Assembly: GCA_037176725.1 (NCBI GenBank)
Contig: JAZBRS010000039.1
Location: forward strand, 28,122,001 to 28,186,000
Length of the DNA stretch: 64,000 bases
Direction of reading: 5' to 3'
From: Posidonia oceanica
Lineage: Eukaryota > Streptophyta > Magnoliopsida > Alismatales > Posidoniaceae
Part shown: one piece after another, positions 53,523-64,000 of the stretch
Position numbering within the stretch: the stretch's first letter is position 1
Layout of the letters: each line of letters opens with the position of its first letter
Translations under genes and position numbers: made by a program
The notes under the pieces: generated by a model
The model's database searches: none
What the model was told of the DNA's origin: nothing
The model's input: only the letters and a program-made list of their open reading frames with translations

Positions 53523-54999
53523 CTCCTCCGTCTTTCCTTCATCAGACGAGAGAGAAGAGAGACCGAGCGAGCAACCTTCACCTTCAGAGCGAACTCAGAG
53601 TGACCCCAGAATCAAACCCAATTCAGAGAGCCATTTCCACTCCTTCTCTTCCACCTGAAACGACTCATCCCTTTTCTTCTTTGTCTCCTCCACTTCCAGA
53701 AGAGAGAGTGGTCGGAGAGAATGGTCTAAACCTTCATCTTGGTACCCCAGAGAGAGACCCCAATTCCCCAGCCTTCCTTCAGCAGCCACCACCCATTCCC
53801 ATCCAGAAACCTCCAGCAAAGCCTCCTCTTCCTTTTCCACTGAACCAAACCTGTTCCCAGCCTCCCCCCTTTTCCCATTTGCCTCCCCAAACTCACCCAG
53901 CACCCAGCCTTCGTCTCCCGCCATCCCACGGCCATTCCGCCACCTAAAACCTCCCAGAAACACCCTGAAGCTCCAACTGCAACCCAACCACCTCACTTCA
54001 CAATTCCCATCACCTCAGCATACAGCCTTCTGCCAAAATTCACCCAAGTATCCACCGAACCATCACCTTCCAGAAGCACCAAACATCAAACCTAACCATT
54101 TACCACAGCCCCAGAACCCCACTACAAACACTTGAACCACCTTCTGTCCAGAAATCAACCATCTCTCCAATTTCTCTCCACGGTCTCCCAAAAGCCAATC
54201 CGACCACCCAGAACCCTTCGCCGGACCTCCAGCAACCTCCCGGAGGGTCCCATCCAGCCTGAGGAGCAGCGGACACTCCCCCCGGCCTCCGGCTGCCACC
54301 CTGAACCCACAACCTACCGGATTTCCCTCCAGTCTTCGCAGCTCACGTCTGACCACCAGGGAAGCTCCGGAGGATCGTTCTGAGGCGACTCCAGCCCTCG
54401 CGAGCAGCGGACGACGCCCGCAGCGACCGGACGGCCTCCACCGGCGACTGCTGAAGCCACCGACGTCGGGAGGACATCTCAGACGCAGACAACGGTAAAT
54501 CTTCCTTCCCTTAGCCTCCTCTTCCTCTTCTCTTGCTTCCCCAGCCTTTAGAATAGGTTTTCTGGCCCCCTGTTCCGTTTCGGCTCGCCGGTCCGGTCGT
54601 CTTCCCCGGCGACGTTCTCCGGCCTTCGCGACGTTTCGGCCAGCGGAACGCGACCCCGTGATCCCCGGAGCTCCGCACAAACGGCAGGAGACTCCTCCGG
54701 TCTTCAGAACGTAGCTCCGCTGCGTCGAGCAGCCGGACCGAGTTCCAGAAGTCCTGCAGACCTCCGGCGAGCATTCCGGTGCGTTCCAGGCATCGTCGTC
54801 CCTCGCCGATCATCGCCCTGCCTCCGTCAGCCCCAGGAGCAGCACCTCCGCCCTCCCGCGCGTCTCCAAGCCCCCTGTGCCGGCATTCATGGGCGCTGGC
54901 AGCTTGCTGCTACAGTGCCCATGGCTGCCGGCTTTTACTGTGCATTTATTTTATCCTAGCTAAAGTTTTTAGGTAAATATTGCATATTTGGTTTAAGTT

Positions 55000-55710
55000 T
55001 CTGTCATTTTACATTCTAGTCCTTATTTCATTTAATCTGCTGCATTTTTTAATCAAAATCATATTAAATTGCATGATCTGTTTATGGTTTTCAGTATTTG
55101 CAATTTGGTCCATTTACTGTGCTGTGCTGTTATAATATTTTGTAATTTAGCCCCTCTATTTTCAATTTTTGCATATAGGTCCTGTCTTAAATCAGTTAAT
55201 TTAGTTGCATGCATTTTGCCATATTGCATTGCATTCCAGGTCTCTGCATGTTTCTGATTTTGCATGTAGGTCCATGCACTGTAGGAACTTAGCTTTTATT
55301 TTCTTATTTTGCATACTGCATTGCATTTCTTTTCCTCTGTTTTTGCATATTTGCATTTAGGTCCATTTTAAATGGACAGTAACTCTTGCATGCATTTTTA
55401 GCTTATTGCATTGCATTTTTGACCCTGCTCTTTTTAAAAATTGCACTGTAGTCCTGTCCCTTATTTTTCAGAGCATGTTTTCCATATAAAATTGCACATT
55501 TGACCCCTGCATGATTTAAAAATCACACATAGGTCCATGCATCTTTCAAAAACCATGTAAAAAGACCATTTTGCCCCTAAACTTGCATCTTAGCTCCTAT
55601 GTTTACCAAATTGCATGCAGACCCTCCACCAGTATTCTCAGACTCTCCAGAACCCTGTTTTCTGGAAAATTTGCATTTTAGACCCCAGTTTTTCCAAAAT
55701 TGCATTCTGA
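55000..55710 (+). repeat. TTGCAT..TAGGTCC repeat array in the C LTR
   Basis: Diverged 50-65-bp units with TTGCATATAGGTCC, TTGCATGTAGGTCC and TTGCATTTTAGACCCC cores repeat here. The array is homologous to 34120-34990 in B. Confidence 0.75.
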
Positions 55711-57503
55711 CCTCCTTCTGCTTTCAAAAACTCTTTTAAAGCATACCCTCTTTTCAAAACAGCTTTCTGAGCCTAGTTTTTTTTGCAAAATGGACCCCTG
55801 TCCTCTCCTGTTTTCAAAATCCTTTCCTGTGGACCCCTGTTTTCTGGAAAATTTACATTTCAGCCCCTTTTCTTTTTCAAGAATGCTTTTGAACTCCTGT
55901 CTTTTCTCAGTTTTTTCTCTTTGCTTTTTCTTGCTTTTGCATGCATTCTGCATCCATCTAGTCTTGCATTGTAGCATCCTTTTGCACACACTAAGTACTT
56001 TTAGCTCCCTTTCACTTGGGAGGACCTTTTGCACATCCCTAGGACCTCCTGAACACCTAGATCTGTTCTTCTCCCCTGTTCTGGCCCTTCTGCCTTGAAG
56101 CCGCGATATCTTCCAATCCGGCCGTTGGATCTTCTCAAGTAAGCTGCCCAGGCGACCGCAGCGAAGCGCTCTTCAGCATGGACCAGACAGATTTCAGATC
56201 AGGCTCCCGGATTTCCAGGTATGTCCCCCTGAACCCCTGCATTGCATTTGCACGCCATTTGCATAAGTTTTCCTTGTTTTCGCTTTCTGTCTCTTTGAGC
56301 ATGTAGAATAGGGCCTCCCCTTTCTACTTCTATCTCCAAATCCTCGTTTCACGTATCCCTGTGTGTTTTGTGTTGAGTTTTCCTTGGATTTGCCACTTAA
56401 TGTGACTTTCTTCCCCCTTTTCCACGATCCGATCGCATCGCAAGCTTTGGGCAGCGTGCGAGACACATCGTGGAACGGTTTAGCGGGAAACAGTCGCAAA
56501 GAGGTGGTAATCCCTCCGTTTGCACACTCTCCCCTCTGTAGGTCTTCACACCTACTTTGAGCGGTCCTAAACGACGTCTGTTCTTACACACACGTTGTTT
56601 TGCCTCCCCTTTGGCCTCTTCTGATCTTTTCTGCATTCTTGCATTCGCATGGCTTTTCCGAGGTTTTTGCTTCGCTGTTTTGGCACCGTTTCGCGTGCCC
56701 GCTCTCGCTTTTGCACCGTTCTGCGTGCCTCTTTGCTTCCTTGTCTCGTTTTACGTGCTGCCTTGCTTTCTCGCTCGTTTTGCATGCCGGTTTTGTTCCT
56801 TTGCTCCATTCTGCGTGCCTTGCTCTTTTCTCGCCTTGTTTTGCGTGTTTTACGCCGTTTTCCCTTGCATGTCGATTGCATTGCATGGTTTCCTCGCTGT
56901 TTTGCTTTCTCGCCTGCATTTGCATATAGGGCTGTGATGCTTACTGCCTGGAGTTCTCACGAGCTAGGTTCCGCCTGGTTCGGAACACGGGCAGCGTAGC
57001 TGAGCATTTAGAGAGCACGTTTACTTCCTTGCTTTGTTTCTTCCCACTTAGAGCACACCTTGAGCATTCATTTAGGCATTTATAGGCACATAGGCATTCA
57101 ATCCTGCATTTTCCTGCGTATGCGAGCGTAAGCCTAGAAAGACCGATTCTCGGGCGTGTCGGGGGTGCCTAACACCTTCCCCGCGCGTAACAGGAGTCCT
57201 TGCCCTGTCTTCTGGCCCGCAATGACCGTACTGCCCTTATCCTAGGCTAGAGTCATCTCATTTGCATTTGCTTGCATTTGTTTTCCTTTGCATTGCTTTG
57301 CTTTGCATTTCTTGCTCGATTTTGCGCGTTAATTCACGCATTACCCCGGTTTTCCTCGTCTTCCGTTAATAGACTTGGTGGCGACTCTGATTTGTCTTAT
57401 CTTTCCTTTTTCTCCTCGATTTTAAGTATTTTCGAGTTGAGCCTATTCCTCGGATCCAATCACCGCTAAATAGCGGGCCTGATTCCGATCGGGATCGCTA
57501 CAG

Positions 57504-57521
57504 TGGCGACTCTGCTGGGGA
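57504..57521 (+). other. C primer-binding site
   Basis: TGGCGACTCTGCTGGGGA lies one base after the LTR, is undamaged, and is of the tRNA-Arg type as in A2. Confidence 0.82.
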
Positions 57522-58835
57522 TTAGACTAGACTCCGGCTTTCGTTCTCGGCTTTTCGCTCGCTTGTTTTGCAGCTTTGTCTGCCTTGTGTGCCTTCTTCG
57601 CCTGTTTTGCTTGCTTTTCTGTGCAAACTCCTAGCGAGTCGCTTCGTAGCTACTTTGCTTAGGTTTTGCACCTCTTTTGTCTCGGTTTGCGCTTTCCTTT
57701 GCTTGGCTTCGCTTATTTGCTTGTTTATTTACTTATTGCCTTGCTTATGCTCCTATTTCTTTTACAGCTTGCTTACTTTTACCTTGCTTTACCTTACTTG
57801 CTCGTTATGGCTTTAATTCTTGCACATTACATGTCTACATACTTTGTTTGGCTAAAATACATGCTTTTTGGATGTTGAATGCTTCTTTTACACCCTTGCT
57901 ATGTCACTACGCACGCACATACTATGCTTACATGCCTTTTGACTTGATGAATGTTTCTTTTTCACCATCATATTCACAAACACTCGCACATGCCATAAAC
58001 ATGCCTTTTGTTGTGTTCTATGATGGTTGCTTGCCATTTTGACTGATTTTCTTCCCTTTTGCACTTGCCATGCTTAGGATAGTAGAGACTTGTCTGCTTC
58101 CCCCATGGTTAACTAAAAAATGCAAGTAAAAAAAAAACTTCTAAGGGCAACTAGAGACTACAAACAATCCTTCACTCCCTTTGGTTAATAAAACGTGCAA
58201 GATAAAAAACTCTAATCATTTGCATAAGCATCATATAGGGCATGCATTCTTCTCCTCTGAGTCCACCTACTAGTCTGCGAAGGACGGTTCCGACCTCTTG
58301 TTCCACTGCTTTGGGCGTGGCATAAGTTGGTCGGTCCGTCCCCTCCTTGTCCGGGGGTCGTGTCGGTGTTAGTAGAGGGTACCACCCACGCTTTGGCGGG
58401 GTAGAGGCCACCAACGCACCACCCTGTCATTACCTGAGCTTTGGGCCGGGAGTTAGACAGGGGACCTACTTTTTCTGACCTAAGTCGGTGACCCGTACAT
58501 CCAGGGATACCCGGAGTAGACAACCTTGCTAGGAAACACTAGTTAGGTAAGGGGGCATACTAGAAAGCATGCACATCATTCATGCCACTTAACTAACTCA
58601 TTTGCATTCATCTTTTAGTTTCTAACCCTGATTTCCTTCTGTTGTGCCAGCGTGATCGGTAAGCGAGTTTCCCTTTGCCAGAGCTCGAGTACCGACCCTC
58701 GTTGGCGCCCCTTTTTGCAACTTAGTTCGCGACCATTCCCCTTTCGAGCTGTCCGCACTTGCGACGATAGCTCCCCTTAGGAAGCACCGCTTGAATACTC
58801 ATCGCAGCCCTGTTCTCACACGCTCTAGGTCAGCG
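57522..58835 (+). other. C untranslated leader
   Basis: The 1.3 kb have no reading frame, so the extra ORF1 known from Ogre elements is absent. The conserved block is at 58245-58450. An acceptor-like TTGTGCCAG ends at 58650. Confidence 0.6.
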
Positions 58836-61800
58836 ATGGCCCAGTACGTTAGTGAGCCTTCTTTTACTCCTGTCACGGAGGGTGTTTCCGTTCTGGCCCC
58901 TCCGGTTGCTCTTTCTGTCCCCCTTGTTCCCCCTCCGACGCCAGGGTTTCCTCCTCTAACGTCTCTAGGTTCTCAGTACACCCCGAGACAGTGGCAAGCC
59001 TCCCTTCCTCCGGATCCGGTCGCCGAGTCTATCTTGACGGCCGTTACTCGCGTTCCGGAGACGCCACTGCCCCCTCCGTCCCAGGGATACGTCGCTTTCG
59101 ACATCCCTTCCACTGCTGCTGCGACTTTTTCCGTAGATCCCCTCCTTCCCGGACCATCTGTGTCCGTGCCCCTTGCTTCTCAATCCCCGCCGGCACTGCA
59201 CTTCAGCGTCCCCACTGCCGAGACGCCCGAAGCGCAGTACCAGCACCTGATGGAGCTTGCCCAGAGACTGCAGGGCATGGCTCTATCAGTTCGTCCTTCT
59301 TCTGTCTCCGTCGTTCCTGAGGTTCCTCCGAGGCCAGTTCCTGCATTTCTTGCATCAACCTCTGCACCTCTGCCTCGACCATCGTCTCATCTGCCCACGG
59401 TTCCGACGATAGGGGCTCGGTTACCGCCTCTTGCTGCACAACACTTGGCACAGCATGCTCCACTTCCCCCTGGTGGTCAGTCTTTTGGACCGGCTGGAGC
59501 CCAGTACCTCACTGGCTCGCTGTCTGGCACTCCGCCTGTACAGCAACTGGTGCTCCGTCATCCTACCCCTATCACAGCACAGCATGGCATTTATTCTTCT
59601 CCTCTTCACCAGGTCCAGCATCCTGCATACACTCCTGCATACACAGTCCCCCAGCACGGATACGCCGGCCATCCCGTTGCTCCACCAGGCGACGCTATGG
59701 TAGATCCGGAGGAGCACTTAGGTGCGACCCATTCGGCGTATGTGCTCACTACCCCTGCTGATCCCTCTCCTACAGCAGCAATTCCAGACCCCATCAATAA
59801 CCGGATGGACGTCTTGGAGAAGGCACTACGACTAGTGCAGGGTACTGAGCACCAGACCTACCAGTTCCGGGACCTCTGTTGCTTTCCAAAGGCGGTACTC
59901 CCTCCGAAGTTCAAAATCCCGGACTTCAAGAAGTATAATGGTAGGGGCTGCCCTGTAGCACACCTGAAGGCGTATTGCGGTGATCTCGCTCAGCTTCAGG
60001 CCGACGAGAGGTTGCTGATCCGCTTGTTCCAGAAGAGTTTGACCGGGCCGACACTCAAGTGGTTCACGTCACTCGATATGTCAGCCATCAAGACTTGGAA
60101 CGACCTCAGTCAGGCGTTCCTGGAACAATACTCCTTCAACCTCGATCTTGTCCCAAAGAGGGCGGACTTGATCGCCATCAAGCAGAACTCTGGCGAGCCG
60201 TTCGGGGAGTACGTCGGCCGCTGACGCGCCCTTGCCTCTCAGGTTCGAGATAGACCCTCTGACGAGGAATCTATCGAGATCGTTATCAAAGGGGCGCAGC
60301 CGTCTCTCGGGGCTCTGCTTAGCATTCAGCCAGTCACTACTTTCGCGGCACTCATTAATGCTGGAGCGCGCATAGAGAGTTCTTTGCGGAGTGGCAACTT
60401 CCCGGCTCTCTCTGCGTTCGCTAAGCAGGCAGCGATCAGCAGCAACAGTGCCAACAGCAGCATCTCCAACAACAACAACAGCGACAGCAGCAACAACCGC
60501 CCGAAGAGGAAGGACTCGCCGAAACCCGCTGTTGCATTCGTCGATTCTCCTGCTGTGCCTGTTCGCTTGCCGTCTCGGCCTGCCCCAGCTCAGATGGTGT
60601 ACGCTCCTGCACCTAGGATTCCGCACACACCGCACATCACTACCACTGCTAGACCGGTCTATCCTGCCGCACCGGTCCAGCATGGCTCATACCCAAGGCA
60701 AAGAAGACCACCCGCTGAGAGGAGGAATTTCACCCCACTGGTGGAACCACTCACGGCCATCTTGCCGAAGGTAGCATCGCTCCTGAAGTTCTCGGAGGTT
60801 CGTCCGCCGCCAAGCCCTTTGCCGCATTGGTTTAGGCCGGACCTCTTCTGCAATTTCCATCGAAGTATCGGGCATTCGACGGATAATTGCTTCTCCTTGC
60901 GGAACGCGATTCAGGACCTGATCGAATCGGGAACGATTGTGATCGACACGCACGAGGCATCCACTCAAGCACGCACTCATGCATCTGCATCTCCAGCTGT
61001 TCCCCTGCATTCTGGCATCGTCTGCCAACCTTTACCGGAGCACTCTCATCCGGGAGGGGCGGGAACCTCAGGCGTCCACTCTGTCTTTCCCTCTGGGCCC
61101 GCTACTTCTGTAGTAGACCCTTCCGATCTTATCTCAGACATCTTTGAGCCTTTCCCGGTCAGTCTCTATCTTGCGGCAGTTGCCGGCTCCGAGTCGGGAA
61201 TCCATTTGATCCGACCGTGTGCCAGGCCGGAGCGCCCTCTCGCGCCTCCCACAGTGCTCCCTCAGGCTCAATCTCCTGTACACCTTTTGGCTAGAGCCCA
61301 GCCTAGTTCTCCCATTCACCTTTTAGGGCAGCCTCAGCTACACCTTCTAGGCAGACCTCAACCTGCCCTAGTCTTCCCACCCCAACAACCATACCCACTA
61401 GATAGACCTCAACATCCTGTAGGTCCCCCTGTAACCCCTCCTGTGCTCGCAGCACATGCTCCAGTCGTCATTGATTTGACCCTGGACACCCATCGCGTCC
61501 CTTACAGCTACGCCACAGAAATGTGCACGGAAGTAACGCGATCGGGGAGGATTTATAGGCCCCCAGCACCGGCAACTAGGCCAACTCACCCTGGACCTGT
61601 TATACCCCCACCCTCAGGCCAACCCATAGCAGATCCAACCCCGGATCAGCCTGTAGTTAGCCAAATCCCTAGCCAACCTGTAGTAACCCAGCTTCCTATC
61701 ACCACCCCTTTAGAACCTGCTAGAATCACCCCTCCAGCTGCTAGGGGAAGCCAACCTAAAGCAGACCTAACCTCCCAGCTTAAGAGGGTTAAAGCCGACA

Positions 61801-63575
61801 TCTCCATCTGGGATTTGATCCACACTTCTGCCGAGCACCGCGAGGCTTTTCTTCGCGTGTTCCAGGCTGCTCGTGTGTCCCAGTCCATCGAGCCTTCTGC
61901 CTTGAAGAGCATGGTTGGGTTAATCGTGGAGCCCCAGGTCATCTCTTTCACGAGTGATGAGCTGCCTCCGGCGGGGATTAATCACAACCAGCCCCTGTTC
62001 GTCACGGTGCAGTTCAAAAGCTTCCACATTCCCCTAACACTGGTTGATAACAGGTCAGGCCTTAACGTCTGCCCCTTGCGTACAGCAACCAAGCTCGGAT
62101 TCAAAGCCGAGGATATCACGCCAGCCGTGAAGGGAATGACTGCTTTTGACAACACTCACCATGACGCTCTAGGGATTCTGATTATCCCTCTGGCTATCGG
62201 TCCGGTCGTCTTCGACGTAGAATTCTATGTCGTCGACTTGAAGCCCAACTTCAATCTTCTGCTTGGGCGCCCTTGGCTCCACAAGCATCAGGTCCTTCCT
62301 TCGACCCTCCATCGAATGATAAAGTACCGTCGTGGCGATGATGTCATTGTCGTCATGGCGGAGAACTTTGAGAAGGAGCGGATTGAAGCAGTCTCTCCCG
62401 TGTCTTCGCAATCTATCCCGTTTGATCCCGAGACTTCTGAAGCCCTCTATCGCGTTAACCGGTGCGAGCCGGTCAACTTCGTTCCTGATCTTGAACGCGT
62501 CAACTCCTTGACCGTTCACAGTAACCCCTTTCGAATGGTCGAGAACGTATGTCACAGGTGGGGTTACACAAAGGGTACGCCGCTCGGGCGTCACGGCCAA
62601 GGGATCGCGGAGCCGATCGTAGCAGTGGAGCGAAGGAAATCTGAAGGCCTCGGCTACGAACCCAAGCCCAACAAAGATCACTGCTTCCAGCTCAAAGCCC
62701 ATGCACCAGCCATCCCCAGAGACCTCACTAACTTTACCAGTGCAGGAATTCTGGGATCAACCGACTACCAAGCCACAGCGCCGGCAGAGGATTGGGTGTG
62801 TATTGAGGACTACTACTCGGATGAGGAGCAGTCTGATGCAACAGAGGCAGTCCCAATCAACTCAGCAGAAACAGTGGTCAGAGCAGAGGCCCCACAGTCA
62901 GTTTATTTAGCTCTCCCTCTAGCAGAAACAGCAGGCAGCTCAGCAGGCCCTGTGGCAGATGCAAGTTCTCATCCTTTTGCAGCCACAACAGTTCTCCAAG
63001 AACAGTCAGCAGCAGTGCAGAAAACAGAGACACTCCTCTTGGCAGAACCAAGTGTGCTACCAGCGGTCACAGACACATCAGTGCCACTGCCCCCATCTCT
63101 GGAGGGGCAGTCCATCAGCTCAGTCAGCATAGTGGCCCAGCCCGCTCCCTCAGTCACATCCTCAGGAATGCAGCTGGCGCAGTCCGCTCCGCATTCTCCT
63201 GACGACCTGCAGCAGCTCTCATGGCAAGACCCTATGGCGTCAGAGGCTGCGCTCTATCAGTTACGGCCCGATACAAAAGGCCAACTGAGCACTACATTCT
63301 CCGGGCCCTTGAGCCCTTCGAAGAGCACCCCTGCTTACTCTCCGACAGTGACCCTGGAAGCTTATTCATCAGTAGCACCGCTGGCCTGTCTATTTGGGCC
63401 TTCTACATCTGAACTGCCATCAGCGGACGCGCCCGTGAACCAGATCATGCAGACTCCAAGGGCAGCAATCCATCTTGCAGCCGGGCCAGTGCCGCAGGCC
63501 CCCGGCGCCTACTACGTCGACTCCCCCTCAGACGAAGAAGAAGGAGTGGCGATAGAAGCCCAGGTCGATTCCTAG
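58836..63575 (+). pseudogene. C gag-protease polyprotein, one internal stop
   Basis: One frame runs from the Met shared with A1, A2 and B (MAQYVSEP) to a TAG at 63573. An in-frame Met 15 codons earlier (58791) is also possible. A single TGA at 60222 replaces the Trp of VGRW and splits it. Parts: Pro/Ser-rich N-terminus; capsid at about 59860-60410 (KKYNGRGCPVAHLKAYCGDL, LTGPTLKWFTSLDM); zinc-knuckle-like CNFHRSIGHSTDNC at 60850-60890; helix ADISIWDLIHTSAEHREAF (61795); protease (61940-62360) with TLVDNRSGLNVCPL and LLLGRPWL; and G-patch-like RWGYTKGTPLGRHGQGI with GLGYEP (62560-62665). A long Ala/Ser/Gln-rich linker follows. In the protease the Gly after D-N is Arg (62052-62054), so activity is doubtful. 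Confidence 0.88.
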
Positions 63576-64000
63576 ATGTCCGACTTAGAGTTACTTTATC
63601 AAGAACAACTCAAGTCAATAGCAAAAGACCTGGCCGACCATCAAGCTGCAGAAAGGAAAGGAAAAGCCGTAGTTACGGATCCTCCTCTGCAAGAGGACCA
63701 TGCTTCTATCATGGTCCTAGAAGACTCAGCAGCGCCGGACTCCCCTAGACCAGATGAGCTCATCACTCTTCAACCAGAAGGTGGGTCTAGGTGGTTTGTG
63801 CAACCCATGCCTCACCTGAGCAAGGCATCGAGCGGTAGTGACCAGATCAGCCGCCAGTCCGGCGTATCCTCCACGAGCACACTAGAAGACCCAGAGGGAG
63901 GAGCATCAGCAATAGATGCAGCAGCAGTAGAGCAGAATGCCTCAGCAGTAAAGCAGTCAGCAGCCTCAGCAACAGAACAGTCGGCAATTTCAGCAGCAGA
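63576..64000 (+). CDS. C linker frame continuing past the TAG, open to the window end
   Basis: Directly after the TAG at 63573, the same frame is open for 141 codons to the edge, starting MSDLELLYQEQLKSIAKDLA. It is acidic and rich in Ala, Ser and Gln (repeated AVEQNASAVKQSA-like blocks), like the segment before the stop. It is therefore the continuation of the post-protease linker, with pol expected further right. The stop may be a lesion or the natural end of gag-pro; Ogre-type elements separate protease and reverse transcriptase by a stop or an intron. Confidence 0.55.
   Translation, partial: MSDLELLYQEQLKSIAKDLADHQAAERKGKAVVTDPPLQEDHASIMVLEDSAAPDSPRPDELITLQPEGGSRWFVQPMPHLSKASSGSDQISRQSGVSSTSTLEDPEGGASAIDAAAVEQNASAVKQSAASATEQSAISAA

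Larger units (their letters stand above)
51620..57502 (+). repeat. C 5' LTR (5883 bp)
   Basis: The LTR starts TGTTGACACCCC and ends CGCTACA. The order of parts equals that of B: A-rich block (52320-53090), T/C-rich block, GC-rich part (53290-54940), TTGCAT/TAGGTCC array (55000-55710), minisatellite (56685-56860) and Tat 3' module (56930-57210). A TATA-like ATATAAGC lies at 53514. A donor-like ACG|GTAAAT (GT at 54495) is followed by CTTCCCTTAGC. Confidence 0.88.
51620..64000 (+). mobile_element. Element C: Tat/Ogre-type element with near-open gag-pro, incomplete at window end
   Basis: C has a 5' LTR (51620-57502), primer-binding site (57504-57521), leader, gag, protease and a G-patch-like region, and continues past the window edge. 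It is inserted in a double-hairpin repeat of A2; the expected 5-bp duplication is GCCCT (51615-51619), whose partner lies outside. It has the fewest coding lesions of all elements here and is the innermost insertion, both fitting the youngest age. Confidence 0.88.

Noticed and set aside
53333..53947. 204-codon Pro/Ser-rich frame in the C LTR
   Set aside because: Not shared with B, no domain, inside the GC-rich noncoding block.
60081..60683. 200-codon minus-strand frame opposite the C gag
   Set aside because: Shadow of the gag reading on the other strand; the plus strand carries recognisable capsid and zinc-knuckle motifs.

Overview
The window is nuclear DNA of a flowering plant and consists almost entirely of nested LTR retrotransposons. 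No host gene that looks functional, no tRNA or rRNA gene and no prokaryotic feature was found. The species cannot be named from this sequence. The plant assignment rests on Ty3/gypsy Tat/Ogre-type gag and protease domains, very long LTRs (3.3-5.9 kb), a primer-binding site of the tRNA-Arg type, a decayed plant mobile domain (PMD) gene with GT-AG introns, and C-to-T decay at CAG and CGA codons as expected of methylated plant repeats.

Layout, left to right. 1-735 is AT-rich noncoding DNA. 736-3570 (+) is a multi-exon PMD pseudogene. 3571-11706 (-) is the body of a degenerate Ty3/gypsy element, here called E: an integrase tail (5086-5532), then gag, two consecutive retropepsin domains and a G-patch-like segment in one reading frame (10303 down to 5888). 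Reverse transcriptase, RNase H and the integrase core are missing. The presumed E 5' LTR occupies 11707-11769 plus 26463-27940 and is split by element A1. A1 (11770-26457) is a complete 14.7-kb gag-only element with ~3.45-kb LTRs and a perfect CACGT target-site duplication. 27941-28130 is a scrap of an older Tat leader (F). At 28131 starts element D (LTR plus gag), interrupted at 30903-41333 by element B, which has a 5.76-kb LTR, a leader, gag and a truncated 3' LTR. At 42752 D is interrupted again by A2, a second member of the A family. A2 is interrupted at 51620 by C, which has a 5.88-kb LTR, a leader and a nearly open gag-pro frame running off the window. The nesting is F<-E<-A1 on one side and F<-D<-(B, A2<-C) on the other.

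The elements look like one co-mobilised group. A, B and C share LTR termini, a conserved 3' LTR module, the primer-binding site and a conserved leader block. Only C, and perhaps its relatives, shows protease coding; A1 has none. The most original signals are structural. The LTRs of A and D carry a 230-240-bp periodic array of back-to-back hairpins whose palindromic core differs between families on both arms together. The 3' noncoding part of A carries about ten copies of a ~47-nt double-hairpin repeat with compensatory changes. The E LTR holds an unrelated hairpin array. All five Tat LTRs have a splice-donor-like site that could pair with an acceptor just upstream of gag. These are readings by eye; no alignment, folding or database search was run.
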